Origin: Bugula neritina
Taxonomy: Eukaryota > Bryozoa > Gymnolaemata > Cheilostomatida > Bugulidae
Direction of reading: 5' to 3'
Length of the DNA: 64,000 nt
NCBI GenBank assembly: GCA_964035545.1
Contig: OZ037767.1
Span: forward strand, 22,673,128 to 22,737,127
The notes beneath the pieces are model-generated. The model saw only the letters and a list, made by a program, of their open reading frames with translations, had not been told where the DNA came from and did no database searches. Both the position numbers and the translations under genes were made by a program. Shown in pieces: positions 46,401 to 59,100 of the stretch; the first letter of the stretch is position 1, and each line of letters begins with the position of its first letter.

Positions 46401-49400
46401 TTGCTGAGAACTCTGGAATGGCCGCTCTCTTAGGTGGAGCAGGTGGAAAGTCGAAAGGTAAACCAACTGTAAATATGTACCTGCACTGCAAGTTTTATAT
46501 CCATGTATTGCACTACATCTTGTTTTAATGGTGTGTGAGGGTCCTAAACTTATCCTGACGTTGTTTGCTGCCTTTTTCAGAGGACCTGCTGCTGCAGGAA
46601 GATCTTATTCATATGCTGCCGATGGTTAATGAAGCCAACGCTATGTCCGAGGAACTTGATAAGAAGGTCAAGTTTGAGGTGGCTCTGATTGCGCCTCAAG
46701 CTAGAGGCCTCAAAGAAGGCAGAACTGAGGTAAAGAATAATGTGTTGGAGTATTGGCCTGCTAGCTCATGTAGATTGTGATGTCATGTTTTCACTGCATG
46801 TGACATTCTCTCAGCTTGTTTTGGCAACAATCCGGGAATTTTAAAGACTTTTGCTAATTTTAAACAGTTATTTAGATGTTTATGTCTAATAGTCACTTCT
46901 ACCCTCTTATCTGTAAAACACGTGAGTTAAAGTAGAAAGCACAGTTAACTAGATGTTATTATACAAAGCAATTTTGATGATTTTTAACATTTAATTTTAG
47001 CAAAAAAAGTTTCTTTCACCGTAGAAAATTTATGACTTTACACCTTTCAACTCCGAATCTTATCAGTTAGTTGACAATGAATGTACAGAGTTGCTGTTTG
47101 TTACGTCACACCTTCTTATGTCACATTTTCTTACGTCACACCTGTCATATCTCCAGGTGAATGTGAAGCACAAGAACTTGGAGACAGGAACTGTCTTCAT
47201 GTGGGACAGAAACAAGTTTATTGACAGGAAGTTTATGATGCAAGAAATGTACCAGAACTATGTGGAGGGTGACAAGAACTGGAACGATGGAGCCGGGACT
47301 GTATGTATCTACTTGATGTAATGTTACCTTTTTTTGAAGTATCAGTGTTGGTGCATTGATGTTAGCATATTGGTAATGGTGTATTGGTATTAGTATTATG
47401 GTAATGGTACTTATATTGGTTTATTAGTGTTATTGTATTGACATTAGCGTACTGGTGTATTAATATTAGTGAATTTGTATTGATGGGAAATGTTATACTC
47501 AATTGAAGTTTTGTCAGGATTTGTATTGTGGTATGGAGGGAAGAGAAACTGAAGTGATTGAAGAGTTGTGTGCTCCTAGGAATTTAATCAGAATTTAATA
47601 TTACAATAATAGTAGTTTAGCAAAACTGTTGTGTTCTGTTAATTAGTAATATTCTCACTTGTAGGAAAGAGATCCCTTCTGGGTGGACCCCGCAGGCCCC
47701 GTACTTATCGGTACATCACAGATTATTCTGAAATCTCTGGGCTATCTTATTGAAACACAAGAAAAACTGCCTATTACAGACTTCAAGGGGAATGATGAAG
47801 GTTGGTTATAGAAATAATTTTTTTAAATCTGTGAAGTTTAAAAACAAATTAGTAAAATTCTTATTTTTTTTATTATAAATATTGTGTGTAATTTACGAAA
47901 ATAATTAGTTTTATTCATGATCGTTTTTTTGGTAAAGTTCTTACACACAAACAAAAAGTAGTAGAATTTATTTATTGTCTTTAGATCGCACATTAACTTT
48001 TAAAAACCTCATCTCCTTCTGGCAATTGTTTTAGTTATGATTTTCTGACGCACATTACCTTCAAAACTGTTGTTTGTGTTTGTTTCCAGGCTACCTTCAG
48101 GTGGAGATAAATCCGTGTAACAGTTCAGGGGGTGATTTGGGTGATGACGACTTTGTGGATAATCCACAAGATCTTGTTGGCAAATCTTTATCCTTCAAAA
48201 TTCTGATTCCACATGCAAGAGGACTGAACTCCAAATATGATAAGGTAGCATATATCAAACACGCAGTAACTATAGTCACTCATGAATTATGTAATTACAC
48301 AGTATTTTGAAAAAAGATTTTGGAAGTGGCAGACTAATTCATTTTGTTATGACTTTGCCTGATTCTGATTATATATAAGCATTTGCTGCATTATTAATTT
48401 TACTCAAGACGCTCGGATTTAATTTGAAAGAAATTAAATACAAGATTAAAATTGATTCAAATAAATTAATTTAATAATATTATTAATTTTTTTCATCCTG
48501 CCCTTAACCTGCTATGCCATAGACAGGTAGCCTGCAATGCGCATGTGCTCTTTGCTAAATACTGATAGACTATCTCAACCTGTATCACCCACATGAACAT
48601 GGTGTGAGATTAAATTCTATACTAGTGATAAAATAACCACTCAGTCATTTTGCTCATAACTTATACTCGGGCTGGCAGAAGAGCATAAAGCTTTTATTCA
48701 TCACGCTATGTACATCTGTCTGATAATTTTTTGCAGACGTTTGCCAACTATCGCTTCTATCTGGACGAAGATCCTGCTAAAACAGAAATGGTGGCAGGAA
48801 GTAACCCTGAATATAAGCATGAGAAAATGTTTCACTTTAAAGTCGTCACCGAAAGTGTAAGTGCTGATCAGTAACTCATGTATGACTCATGTATGACTCA
48901 TGTATGACTCATATATGACGCATGTATGTATCATGCTTGCTGACATAAAATCACGCTCATTAATTACTGGAAAATTTGATTTGATAATTAGTTTTGCTGG
49001 ATATGCTATAGTTAAAAGCACAAGTGGGTTTACTCGTGTGAAATAAAATGCAGAAAGGCTTCAAGCCCATGCCATGTTACATTACAATCAATCTGAATAG
49101 AATGTTGCAAGCTGTTCATGATATTCCAATATATTATCATAATCATTCTTGTGCCACAGTGAGAACAAGTGCTTAGCTAGCTCTAATAATCCCTACAATC
49201 AGGGGTTCTCACAGGACTGGAGACTTAAAAACAAGCGTTAATTGTTTTGCGATTGCAGATGATCGAGTACATTGAACAAGGGCAGCTTATCATTGAAGTT
49301 TGGGGCTCTCAGAAGGAGGTCCCAAGATCTACCCCAGCTGCAAAGGGTGCCAAGGCTACTGGTAAAAGCGGGGCAGCAGCTCCGGCCAAGTCTACTAAAG

Positions 49401-50927
49401 AGCTGATGGCAGCTGAAAAAGCAAAGGTAATACTTTGCTTCGTGTCTCATTAAAGATCCACCTGCTGACTTTTGTGAACTTAAATAAGATTGGCAGCGAC
49501 TTGTGTGTGTATAATTGCAGGCAGCACCAAAAGTGGCTACTATGACAGGAAATGAAATGTCTGTCTCCTCCATTCAGGTTCATGTTTGCTCAATCTTAGA
49601 ACAGTCTTGCCGTGTGATGCTCGTTTATCTGTTTAGCATTTGTTATTGCCACTAGCTCTTCTGTTGGGGTCATTGCAAACTAGTAGCCTGTACTCAGGCT
49701 GTCAAAAGTAGTTTGCGCTGAGGCTACTAGCATCTTCAACACAAGTCCTTCATGTAGCTTCTTTTTGTTTCCTCCGTTCTTTTGTTTATTTCTTTCACAG
49801 TATTTTTGCACAACTTTGTTTACATAATTTATAATTCACGTCACCTTCATTTTAAAGTTTTCCCTCATAAACAATTATATTATTTAAAATCAGCAACATA
49901 GCTTTTTGAACATGTGTATATTATTATCTCATATCACACTGCTAAGCTCTTCTACTGTAAATTTAGTGTTCGAAGCTCTTTCTACATCTCAACATCTGCA
50001 TTCTGTTACCTATAAAATTCTTAATCACTAATCAACTATATTTACATTCTAAAGCATGTAGCTTTAAAATTAGAAGCTTCTAAATTAGCCCAGTGTCCGT
50101 TAGAGCTTGTCACAGTGTAATTCATGTGTAATTCTAAGGTTAATTTTTCTTATCCCAATATATTTTTTTCTTTTAAGTATTACTGGATGCATTTTACAGT
50201 AATTATCTAACATGAATGATCGACAAGGTAACTGCCTACTTTGATCGAGGTTGTTCATCATTGGAAAACTCTCTAAACCATCATAGCATCATTTTTAAAA
50301 AGTATAGCAAGTATTAGATTATGAGTATTAGATAGTAAATTTATGAATTTTTACCTAGTACCAAAATGCTTCAATATAAAATCTGTTTATATTGAATTTT
50401 TTACATTCAATCATGTGTGAGCAACTATTGGCTGCTTCTAGGATAACTCCAAGGAAAAGGAGGCAGCAAAGAGAGCTGATGCTGCTGAGTCAAGAGCTCG
50501 TGCTGCCGAAGATAAACTTAACAAGATTGCTAAGCTGGCATCTGCTTCTCCCGATAAAAAGATCAGTGTAAGTTGAAGCAGTATTCTAGTGCTGGATAGG
50601 ACAACTGCTATAATGACCTTGCTGTTGTAGAATTAGGTGCCATTATTAATGTAGGGGTGACAACTCCTAAAGGTATAAAATTGGTTACTTAGTTTTGTGC
50701 TTTCTGGTCTACTATTGTGTCACCATTTGCATTATTCACCAACTATTGGTTTATATTTATTATTATAATGAAATAGTTTTATATTCTGAGATTGACCCTC
50801 ACAATTTTAGGCTGATCAAGTGATGGCTATAATGAACAGTGGTGGGGGCGGTGCAGGATCCTCCCATGATAAGGCCCGAACTGAAAATATGGGTGCCGAA
50901 GGCTCAAGAGCTTGTAATATCATGTAG
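37474..50927 (+). CDS. KIF28: Kinesin-3 motor, KIF28/KLP-6-like, with C-terminal CaaX
   Basis: Complete, 23 exons, 1000 residues: 37474-37515, 38688-38789, 39183-39297, 39681-39791, 39900-40097, 40508-40727, 41278-41411, 41877-41947, 42065-42125, 43262-43441, 43593-43708, 44047-44225, 44705-44879, 46331-46457, 46581-46729, 47157-47300, 47665-47800, 48090-48244, 48737-48856, 49259-49426, 49521-49577, 50442-50567 and 50811-50927. The N-terminal motor (~1-360) has P-loop GQTGSGKS at ~106-113, switch I NATSSRAH at ~223-230 and switch II DLAGS at ~260-264. A short coiled coil with an E/M/K-rich segment covers ~370-450, and an FHA domain ~465-570. A kinesin-3 KIF1B-type region ([26 protein letters not shown]) lies at ~610-850, then an Ala/Lys-rich tail. 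There is no PH domain, as in KIF28/KLP-6. The protein ends CNIM. All introns are GT-AG except the first, which is AT-AC. Confidence 0.92.
37516..38687 (+). other. U12-type AT-AC intron (kinesin intron 1)
   Basis: The intron starts ATATCCTTT directly after the codons for ARG-PRO-PHE (CGCCCATTC) and ends CAC before AACTCCAGAGAA, rejoining the motor sequence as VRVRPF|NSRE in phase 0. The 5' site is the exact minor-spliceosome consensus. A branch site TTCTTAAC at 38670-38677 has its adenosine 11 bases from the intron end, within the usual U12 range. No GT-AG pair nearby joins these exons in frame. Confidence 0.92.
40741..40977. mobile_element. MITE-like inverted repeat in kinesin intron 6
   Basis: 237 bases. 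The left arm (CCCTTTTGAGAAGTCC...GTCTCCTCCCA...CTAGGGGAACC) pairs with the right arm (GGTTCCCCTAG...TGGGAGGAGAC...GGACTTCTGAACAGGG) over about 85 bases with scattered mismatches. No ORF and no clear target duplication, so it is probably an older non-autonomous DNA transposon. Confidence 0.75.
42150..42385. repeat. 20-bp minisatellite, about 11 to 12 copies
   Basis: Tandem unit TTGACTCACCTTAGCTTACC with variants (ACGTTGACTCATCTTAGCTT and others) in kinesin intron 9, shortly after the exon 42065-42125 donor. It decays to the right into loosely similar TGACTCA-rich sequence up to about 42550. Confidence 0.9.
49141..49235 (+). mobile_element. Diverged 3' fragment of the SINE family
   Basis: It aligns with the tail of the 6408-6618 SINE over roughly 95 bases. 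The best shared blocks are CTTGTGCC/CCTGTGCC, AAGTGCTTAGC/AAGTCCTTAGC, ATCAGGGGTTCTCACAGG/ATCAGGGGTTTTCTCACAGG and GAGACT. The tRNA-like head is absent. It sits in kinesin intron 19, ending about 23 bases before the next exon. Confidence 0.7.
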
Positions 50928-53176
50928 CTCTCTGTTGGTCTAGTGTCTTTAGGTATATGCAATGTTTAATAGATGCCAACTTTTATGCTTATGCAATTGA
51001 AATAAGTTTGTTAAAATCTTGCAAAAACATGATTTAGAAAACATCATCTGTTACATAACATAACTTGATCACAGTTTCTATAACTTATAGAGTAATCACT
51101 GAATGTACTGAAAGGTTTAACAATGTTGCCTATGTGATAGTTATATATTTAATTTCTTTTGCCTTATAATGAATGGTTTTATTGACATAATATAACTTCT
51201 GGCATTTAATGGGATAATTTATATAAAACAAAAATATAATGATGTAAAAAAACAATTTTTTATAAGTTTGTGATTTGAGTAAATCCTATATTATTGTGTC
51301 TTGTTTCTCAATAACTTTCAGCTTATACTTATTTTTTGTGATCTTAATTTTTATATATTGTCATTTATGATTTTTACTCTATGCTTATTTCAAAAGCTTC
51401 ATTAATTTTTATGCATTCTAAAAATTATTTATTACATTTGTAATTTACTTTATAATATATTATTTAAATCTTCTTTGGGAGTTGTCCACTTATTTCTTAC
51501 ATGTAGAAGTGTCACATGATAGTAATGCTACTGCGAATTACACTCGAGATATTATAATGTAGATTTTTTATATGGTCTAAAAACAAAAGTTGATTTCATG
51601 ACCAGTATTCACGCACACAAAATGTTGCAACATGTAATATATTATTCCGCATTATAACCTACAACAAATGTAAGCTTATGGCCAGCAACAGTAATCTACT
51701 GTGAGTTTGCTTTCTAAGCTTGAATATTATTACTAGGCTTTCCTTGCTACCGTTTTTGATATCCTGCAAGTTCTAATTGCACAACCAAAAATGTATTTTA
51801 CATCTTCACTTGCAAAGAATTGACCTCGTATTGCGATCATTATAACCTTAAACTTTCAAGACATGTTAATCTGTATAATCATCTTATACTAAAATCATTC
51901 AATAAACATACACATACATACAAACATACATATATAACAGACTATAACAGATCTAGAGCAATCGTCCAACAATCATGATATAAACTGATAACCAAGAAAT
52001 GTACTCTGTTTCTAAGGTACTAAAGTAATACATAATTCATCAAGACATAGTGATAGATGTCACTAACAGAGCTTTGCAGGAGCTATGGTGCATCGAATCA
52101 GGATTGCAATACAATTTACTAAGAGTTCTGTTACTTATCCCATAAATATTGTCTATTATAACCCATGATAGTGACAATTTTTTCAGAAGATAAACTCAAT
52201 TGAGGCTGCATCTTTATTCTACATATTCATGTTATATTAAAACATTTACAGAGTATTTACAGATAGGAATACCTTTACAAACTGGAAAGCAACAGATTCT
52301 GTACATAAGAAAGAAGTGGTATGATATTGAACATGAAGATTACACTGTTAATTGACTATACAATTAGAAAGACGTTTATCATTTAGGAATCAATAACGAT
52401 TGAAAGAGGGGACAATTCCTGTACACACAACAGTTCTGAAGTCGAAATAGAACAGTTAGAACACACTTATAAAAGTAAATAAATAGTTACAACTGCTATG
52501 TCCTATGGTACATAATTTACAGCATGTAATAATACAAAACTTTGAGCATGTTGGTATAATCTATATGACTATAGATAAATAACCATGCTTAACTTAAAAA
52601 TAACATAATAATTGCAATATTAGTAAACGCAAATATCAACATTGTAGTAATACAAGCTGCAATCATGCATTTAAATTCCTAAGAAAATATCATTACTCTA
52701 GTTTATAATTTCAATCGGCATGAGTTATCAGCAGGTACGAGTCATTCACATGTACGAGTTATTCACAGGTAGGAGTTATCCGCAGGTACATAGGGTAAAG
52801 GTACACAGTGTCGCAGTAGCACGAAGTGGTAATCTCTCTGGTCTGCATGCATTCTGAATCTCTGCTTTCCCACTCCACATCTCATTCATATCTGAAAGCA
52901 AGTCTAGAATTTCAGAGACAAATACTCCATTACTCCTTCATGTCATCAGCTTGTTTGAACAAATATTTGTTAAAACGGACAGCTTTTCAAATACAACTTT
53001 CTAACAAATTCAACATTAGATATTATCATGAATTAGCAACTAAAAGCATCTACAGATGCCATGTCTACAGGTTAATAAAACAATGTATGACGTATGTTGA
53101 AAAATAACAATTGAGCAAAAAATACTCCAACACAAACCTAAGGCTATATTTATAGGTCTAATTGTTGTAACCAAGG
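50928..53176. other. Intergenic between convergent kinesin and ARID2 genes
   Basis: Both 3' untranslated regions must lie here. AT-rich, with no coding exon recognised. A short imperfect repeat of ACGAGTTATTCACAGGTA-like units occurs at 52730-52795. Confidence 0.5.
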
Positions 53177-56100
53177 CTACGAATCTTGTCGCTGTACTTG
53201 TTGTATTTCCCATAAGCAATTGACTATCGGACTAGAAGCCTCCATCGAACTGCCAGCTATCAGTGCCAAGTCACTCTCATGTTTCTTCAGCAAACTGAAA
53301 GAAAAGACCAACTTAACATCTGTTGGTGGAAGGCAAATGGAATCTCATGAGACCTTAGCATCGGTTGTAGAGTGTTTATACTGCTAACTAGCACATTCTC
53401 AAATACACTTAGCCCTGTGAACACACTCCATACAGCGAATTAACATCCCGTATGATTGGTCTAGCATATCACTGTCTACCCGTGCACACAGCCGAAACAT
53501 GGCGTGCACTGTGTATATATATACATATAGGTACACGTACATATATGTATATATATATAATGTAACATATGCATTATCTTATATTTACTGTTGCTATAGT
53601 AGTACAGAACAAATAAAACATTTATATGTGAAAGACTTACGCTCGACCAGTAGATGAATAGCGACATATATTACGTAATATCAGGGCTGCAGTAAATCTT
53701 ATGTGCTTAGTTACTGGACCTTCTCTGGCATCCTAAACACATACAAGTATAATTAATGGCTAGTAATATTTTAAGGCAGGACAATTTCTGTTAGCTAACT
53801 CATTTTTTAAAACAAATATTGAAAAACCAGAAACGATCTGTCAGTTAATCAAGACACAATGAAAAACTTGTCTTCTTTTTTGCTGCATCCATATTGGCTA
53901 AACATAAGTGAATAAATAAATACTTCTGTATAAAATCAACAAATGATTGCCAGGGCTCTGTGGGTGTAGCCTCAGAGTCTATACGTACCATAAACTCAGG
54001 GTACGGGGGTTTGGGATAGTTCCTAGTAATAGCTATGCGAGATGCCTGTGGGGTGTATATGCTAGCACACTGCTGGGCAGACTGTGTTGGTACGATTCCC
54101 TTCTCTCGGTCAGCCAGCGCCTTGGCCAGTGCTGAGTCACTCGTGTGTTTCTCCTACAAGACCGAGTAACAGACTTGGCATCAGAGCTACTTACAGGGCG
54201 GCAGCAAAGAAACCTGAACTACATGCTGCTACGGCAGCATATGCATTCAGCAAGTGTTTTCATTTGACGATTTTTCAGCTCCAATCAGCTGTTTTCAGCT
54301 TTTACTCTTGAGATGTCTAAATCTAATAATTAATTTAATAAATACAAACTTCTGCCTATAAAAAAGCAGCCTGGAAGGCAGCGCAGAATGACCAACCAAT
54401 CACAAGTTAGTAATGCAACTGCAAGCAATTTATTATATGCACTTTTTGTGGTTCCAACTTAAAAGAGAGTAGAGAACTATCAATCTACTCCTTAGCTTAC
54501 TGATGAAAGAACCAACGTATTCCAACACTTACATTAACGTGCGAGACAAGGGCCCAGCGCTTTCTCTCCACTCTATCACAACCAGCCCAGAGGCATGTAC
54601 CGGCCTGGTTGGTGTGACACCCACTGACGTGCTTCCTGAGCAGCGAGCAGGTGCTGAAGCAAGAGCCACACAGCTCCCACAGACACTTGTACTGGCCAGC
54701 CGAGTCTGGCAATGACTGACGACTATCGGTGGACGCGTTGGATCGTCTTCTCTTGCGACTGGCAGACTTCCTGCCAGAAGACGAGGCAGGGGAGACTAGA
54801 GGTAATTTGGAGGAGGTTAGAGACGTGTCTGCCGTGCAAACGGTGACGGGGTTCAGGGGCTGGGTCGGTACAATGATGCCACTTTTCAATGGAGGTGTAA
54901 CGGAATTAGATATACTGTCAACTACAGTGGGTATATGGTTGGGTGATTGCTCCAGAGTGACTGGTGTTGATTTGCCTGAACTTTGATTGGCTGATGGGTC
55001 TTGAGCTGATAGCTGATTGGTTGATAAGTTATGAGGTGAACGTTGGCTAGAGAAAGTGTCAGGAGGGTCTGGTTTGTCTGAGGATTGAGAGTTGTGGGAG
55101 ACGGAGAGTTGGGTGGAAGAGGAGGACTGGGAGGCCAGACTGTCCCCTGAATGGTGACGTCGGTGTTCTACAACGAGTACACATTACATACAGTAGATGT
55201 ACACTCGCTGACTCTACACACACTCTGCTGACTCTACACACACTCTGCTGACTCTACACACACTCCGCTGACTCTACACACACTCTGCTGACTCTACACA
55301 CACTCTGCTGACTCTACACACACTCTGCTGACTCTACACACAATCTGCTGACTCTACACACACTCTGCTGACTCTACACATACTCTGATGACTCTACACA
55401 CACTCTGCTGACTCTACACACACTTTGCTGACTCTACACACACTCTGCCGACTCTAAACACATTCTGATGACTAGTTAGTGATACATACAGATACTAACC
55501 TCATCATTTTACACAACTACAGCATCAACACTACAAACTCAGCACAAGAAGACCACAAAGTGCCAGACTTACCTGTTGGCTGTTTCAGGGAGCTGGTGAG
55601 GGGTCTCTCATCAGGTATGCTGGCGATCATCTTCTCCAGTCCATTAATGAAGCCGTTTTTAGAGAGCAACGGCTTAGTTAGACCATCTCCTTCGCCGTTC
55701 ACAAAGCTCGCAATATCCGCCTTTTTGTGATTGGCCAGATGACTGTTCCCATTGGTCAGCTTCTTGCCCGCTTTACCTGGCTCAGCATGCATGCTGTCAC
55801 TATCACTACTCAAACTACCATTGCATACGGGAGCAGAGTTCACGGGTTCTGCACCACGGGGAGTCGCCTGCTCTACACCTTTACTGTCACCCAGTTTGGT
55901 AGACTGGCTGTTCGAGTCAGCTGTGTTCATATTCTCACCAGAATGTTTATCACCGGAGGTACTTATCGAATCGTTACTGCTGTGGTCATTGCCTGCGGCT
56001 AACACTCCATTCTGCTTGCAGTCAGGATTGTCAGTAGGCAACGCGTCGCTTGGCAAACAGGAAGTCACATCATGCCGCAACTTCTTACTAGACTTTTGAT

Positions 56101-59100
56101 TAGACTTAGAGCTTGGAGTAGTGGACACGGGCAGGGGGTTCTCCACCCTCTCTATCTTAGCCAAAGAAGCACCATTCACGAAACTCTCTACCTTCTCTGC
56201 AGTGCCACAAACCTAAACACAGATGAATATAGGTGATGCTAGCGTATGCCCAGTGAGAAGGGGAACATACAGTATGAAGCTACAGGGAACCAACACTACA
56301 CACAGCACACTGTACCTGCAGTTCCATTGAGCTGGCCGGGGAGACTGGGGGTAGCGGTGAGTCTCCAATAGACCTTGATCTTGGAGAAGTGCTGTTTGAG
56401 GCGAGGCCACCTCGACGTCCCGACTTGAGGCTGCTGCTCTTAGCCTTAGTGGAGAGAGTACTGCTGGCACTACTGTTGGATCTCGGTCTATCTACTGGCT
56501 CACCAAGCAGCATGCTGCGTAGCATGACGTCAGTCGGCTGAGAGGAAGGAGACGATACTCTGGGAGGCATTACGGCAGCGTTACCTACAATAAAGTCAGC
56601 AGGTTTAAAACAAAACAGACTTACCAGTGATGTAATGAAATGATACACCACAAGAACTGCCACTCATCACGCCGCGTAACGAACCTGATGCCAGCATATG
56701 CTGACTATTGTACGCTGGAGGAAGGGGGTTGGTTGGTCTGAGAGAAGGAGTGGATGCAGGCTGCAAGTGCTGGGGAGGTTTCCACCGGATGCCTGTGACA
56801 TAAAAATAATGTATTATAGTACTGAGAATACAATTATATGCTATGAGATGTAGAAATCCGAGCCATGTGTTTGAACTGTGTACAGGCAAAGCTTTCTGCA
56901 TGTCACCAGAGAATTGGTATAATAGTATGAAATACAAAAGGTGAAGAAAACCAACTCAAAACTTTTGAAGCTAAAAGCAAATGGCAAAGTAAAGACAACT
57001 TCCGCTGTTGAAGCAAATGATTTCATTTAAATGCAAAACTTAAAACGGGAGAGTTTTCAGTCTATCTATTTCATGTATATACATATTATAGCCGTTTGCC
57101 TCTCACCTTGTAACTGACTTTCAACTCCAGATGGCACCAGCTCGCTGTATGGGAACACCTTCTTCACACAGCTAACAAATATATTGGGAGAGACGGGGTG
57201 GGCGAGCAATCCGCCCCGTCTCTGCAGCCACGTGACGTACTCATGGTGTATCTTAGCAGTCAGCACCAGAGCCCCAGGGTAGGGCTCATAGTTGGCTCTC
57301 AGCCAATTGCATGCGACCTGTAAAGTTCACTAGCCGTGAATACATCGTCATGTTATGTGTGGTCATGCAGTGTGGTGTTACAGTGTGGTGTTACAACGTG
57401 GTAGTATAATGTGTTAGTAGAGTGTGGTAGTACAATGTGTTAGTACAGTGTGTTAGTACAGTGTGGTAGTACAGTGTGTTAGTACAGTGTGGTAGTAGAG
57501 TGTGGTAGTACAGTGGGTTAGTACAACGTGGTAGTAGAATTTGTTAGTAGAGACACTGATTTCAATTTAACTCTTCAAACTGGACTCCAATGACAGGATT
57601 ATGGAGTTGCCCACACACAATCATTAATCAAAGGTTTAAAGAAGGTCACAAATTCAGATTAAGATATGCTCAGCCATAGCATGCAACAGTGTTTAACAGA
57701 TGCAGTGTGCAACACAATTTCACTACAGCCTAACTGTACAATACACAAGGAACAGTTACCTGCTCAGGGCTCATTGAGGCCAGGTTCTGGGGCGTGGCAG
57801 GAAGTATGTGTTTCTGAGGGGGTAGCAGACCTGGTCGGACGGAGGACGGCGAGCCGGGGCGGTAGTGGGGAGAGAACGGAGCTTGCGACTGCGGAGATCT
57901 TTGCAATGCGGCAGCGTGAGGAGGTGGAGGCGTAACGGCAGCTGGAGGTGTGACCGGTCTGGGTGGCAACGCGTGCATAGGTTGACCTTGGTGTGTCCTT
58001 GAAAGCGGACGAGAAGTAGATGGTGCAGCTGGCGGGCCCATCATTGTGCCGATGGGACGCGAGTGCGGTCTAGGTGGTTGATGAGCTTGAGATTGCGAGG
58101 GCACACCGTGATCTCTCACAATTATACCTCCCAGCGCGGATTCACCGAATGACTGAGTCTCCACTGTGATCAGGTTGAAGAGGAAGTCTAAAAGAGAGGG
58201 AATGCAGCATATAGTATAGAGTTGTATATATAAAGTTGAAAATATAGAGTTGTATATTATACAGAATAGTATATAGAAATAGATATAGAGAGTTGTATGT
58301 GTATAGAATATTAACTACTCACCTATTGAATGTCTTACACCGGCTATCGACTCACACGGACCTTCACCAATCTCAGAGAGGTAGTAGAGGGCGTCTAGAG
58401 ACGCGACAATGAGCTGCAAGTCATAAAGTCTGGCCAGAGCAACCACCTGCACGTAGATGTCACGGGAGAGAGACTCAACCAGTATGTCTTCATTCCGCTC
58501 CACTTGTGACAGCATGGCGATGGTCTGGAGAGCTAACGGAACAGTAGAATAGTATAGACTACACATTAGAATAGTATAGACTACATATTAGAGTAGTATA
58601 GACTACACATTAGAGTAGTATAGACTACACATTAGAATAGTATAGACTACACATTAGAATAGTATAGACTACATATTAGAATAGTGTAGACTATATACTT
58701 TGCCTCTGTGAGAATAAATTGGACTCACAGTCTATGTGAGAAAAGAAAATATTACTTATGAATTTTGGGTGAAAATTTCTAGTCCACTGCTGATGAACTC
58801 AGTGCACAGGATGCATTATAGGGAGAGTTGACGACTCCCATTACAAGAAGAGAAACCTACAAAGAAAGACCAGCTGTAGACTTACCATTGACTAGTTCCA
58901 ACTTGTCTGTTGATTGTATCCACTTATATACACTTCTGATGACCAGCTGGGTAGATGATTCGTGTATCGCAGGTAAAATATACTAAAAATAATAGGAAAA
59001 ACGGAGTGAAAGGACATCTACTGCAGCCGTAGCAGGCAAGTGGCTTTACCCACGGAGCAGACAGTAGAGGCAAAGGCACGAACACAGACAGGCTCACCTT

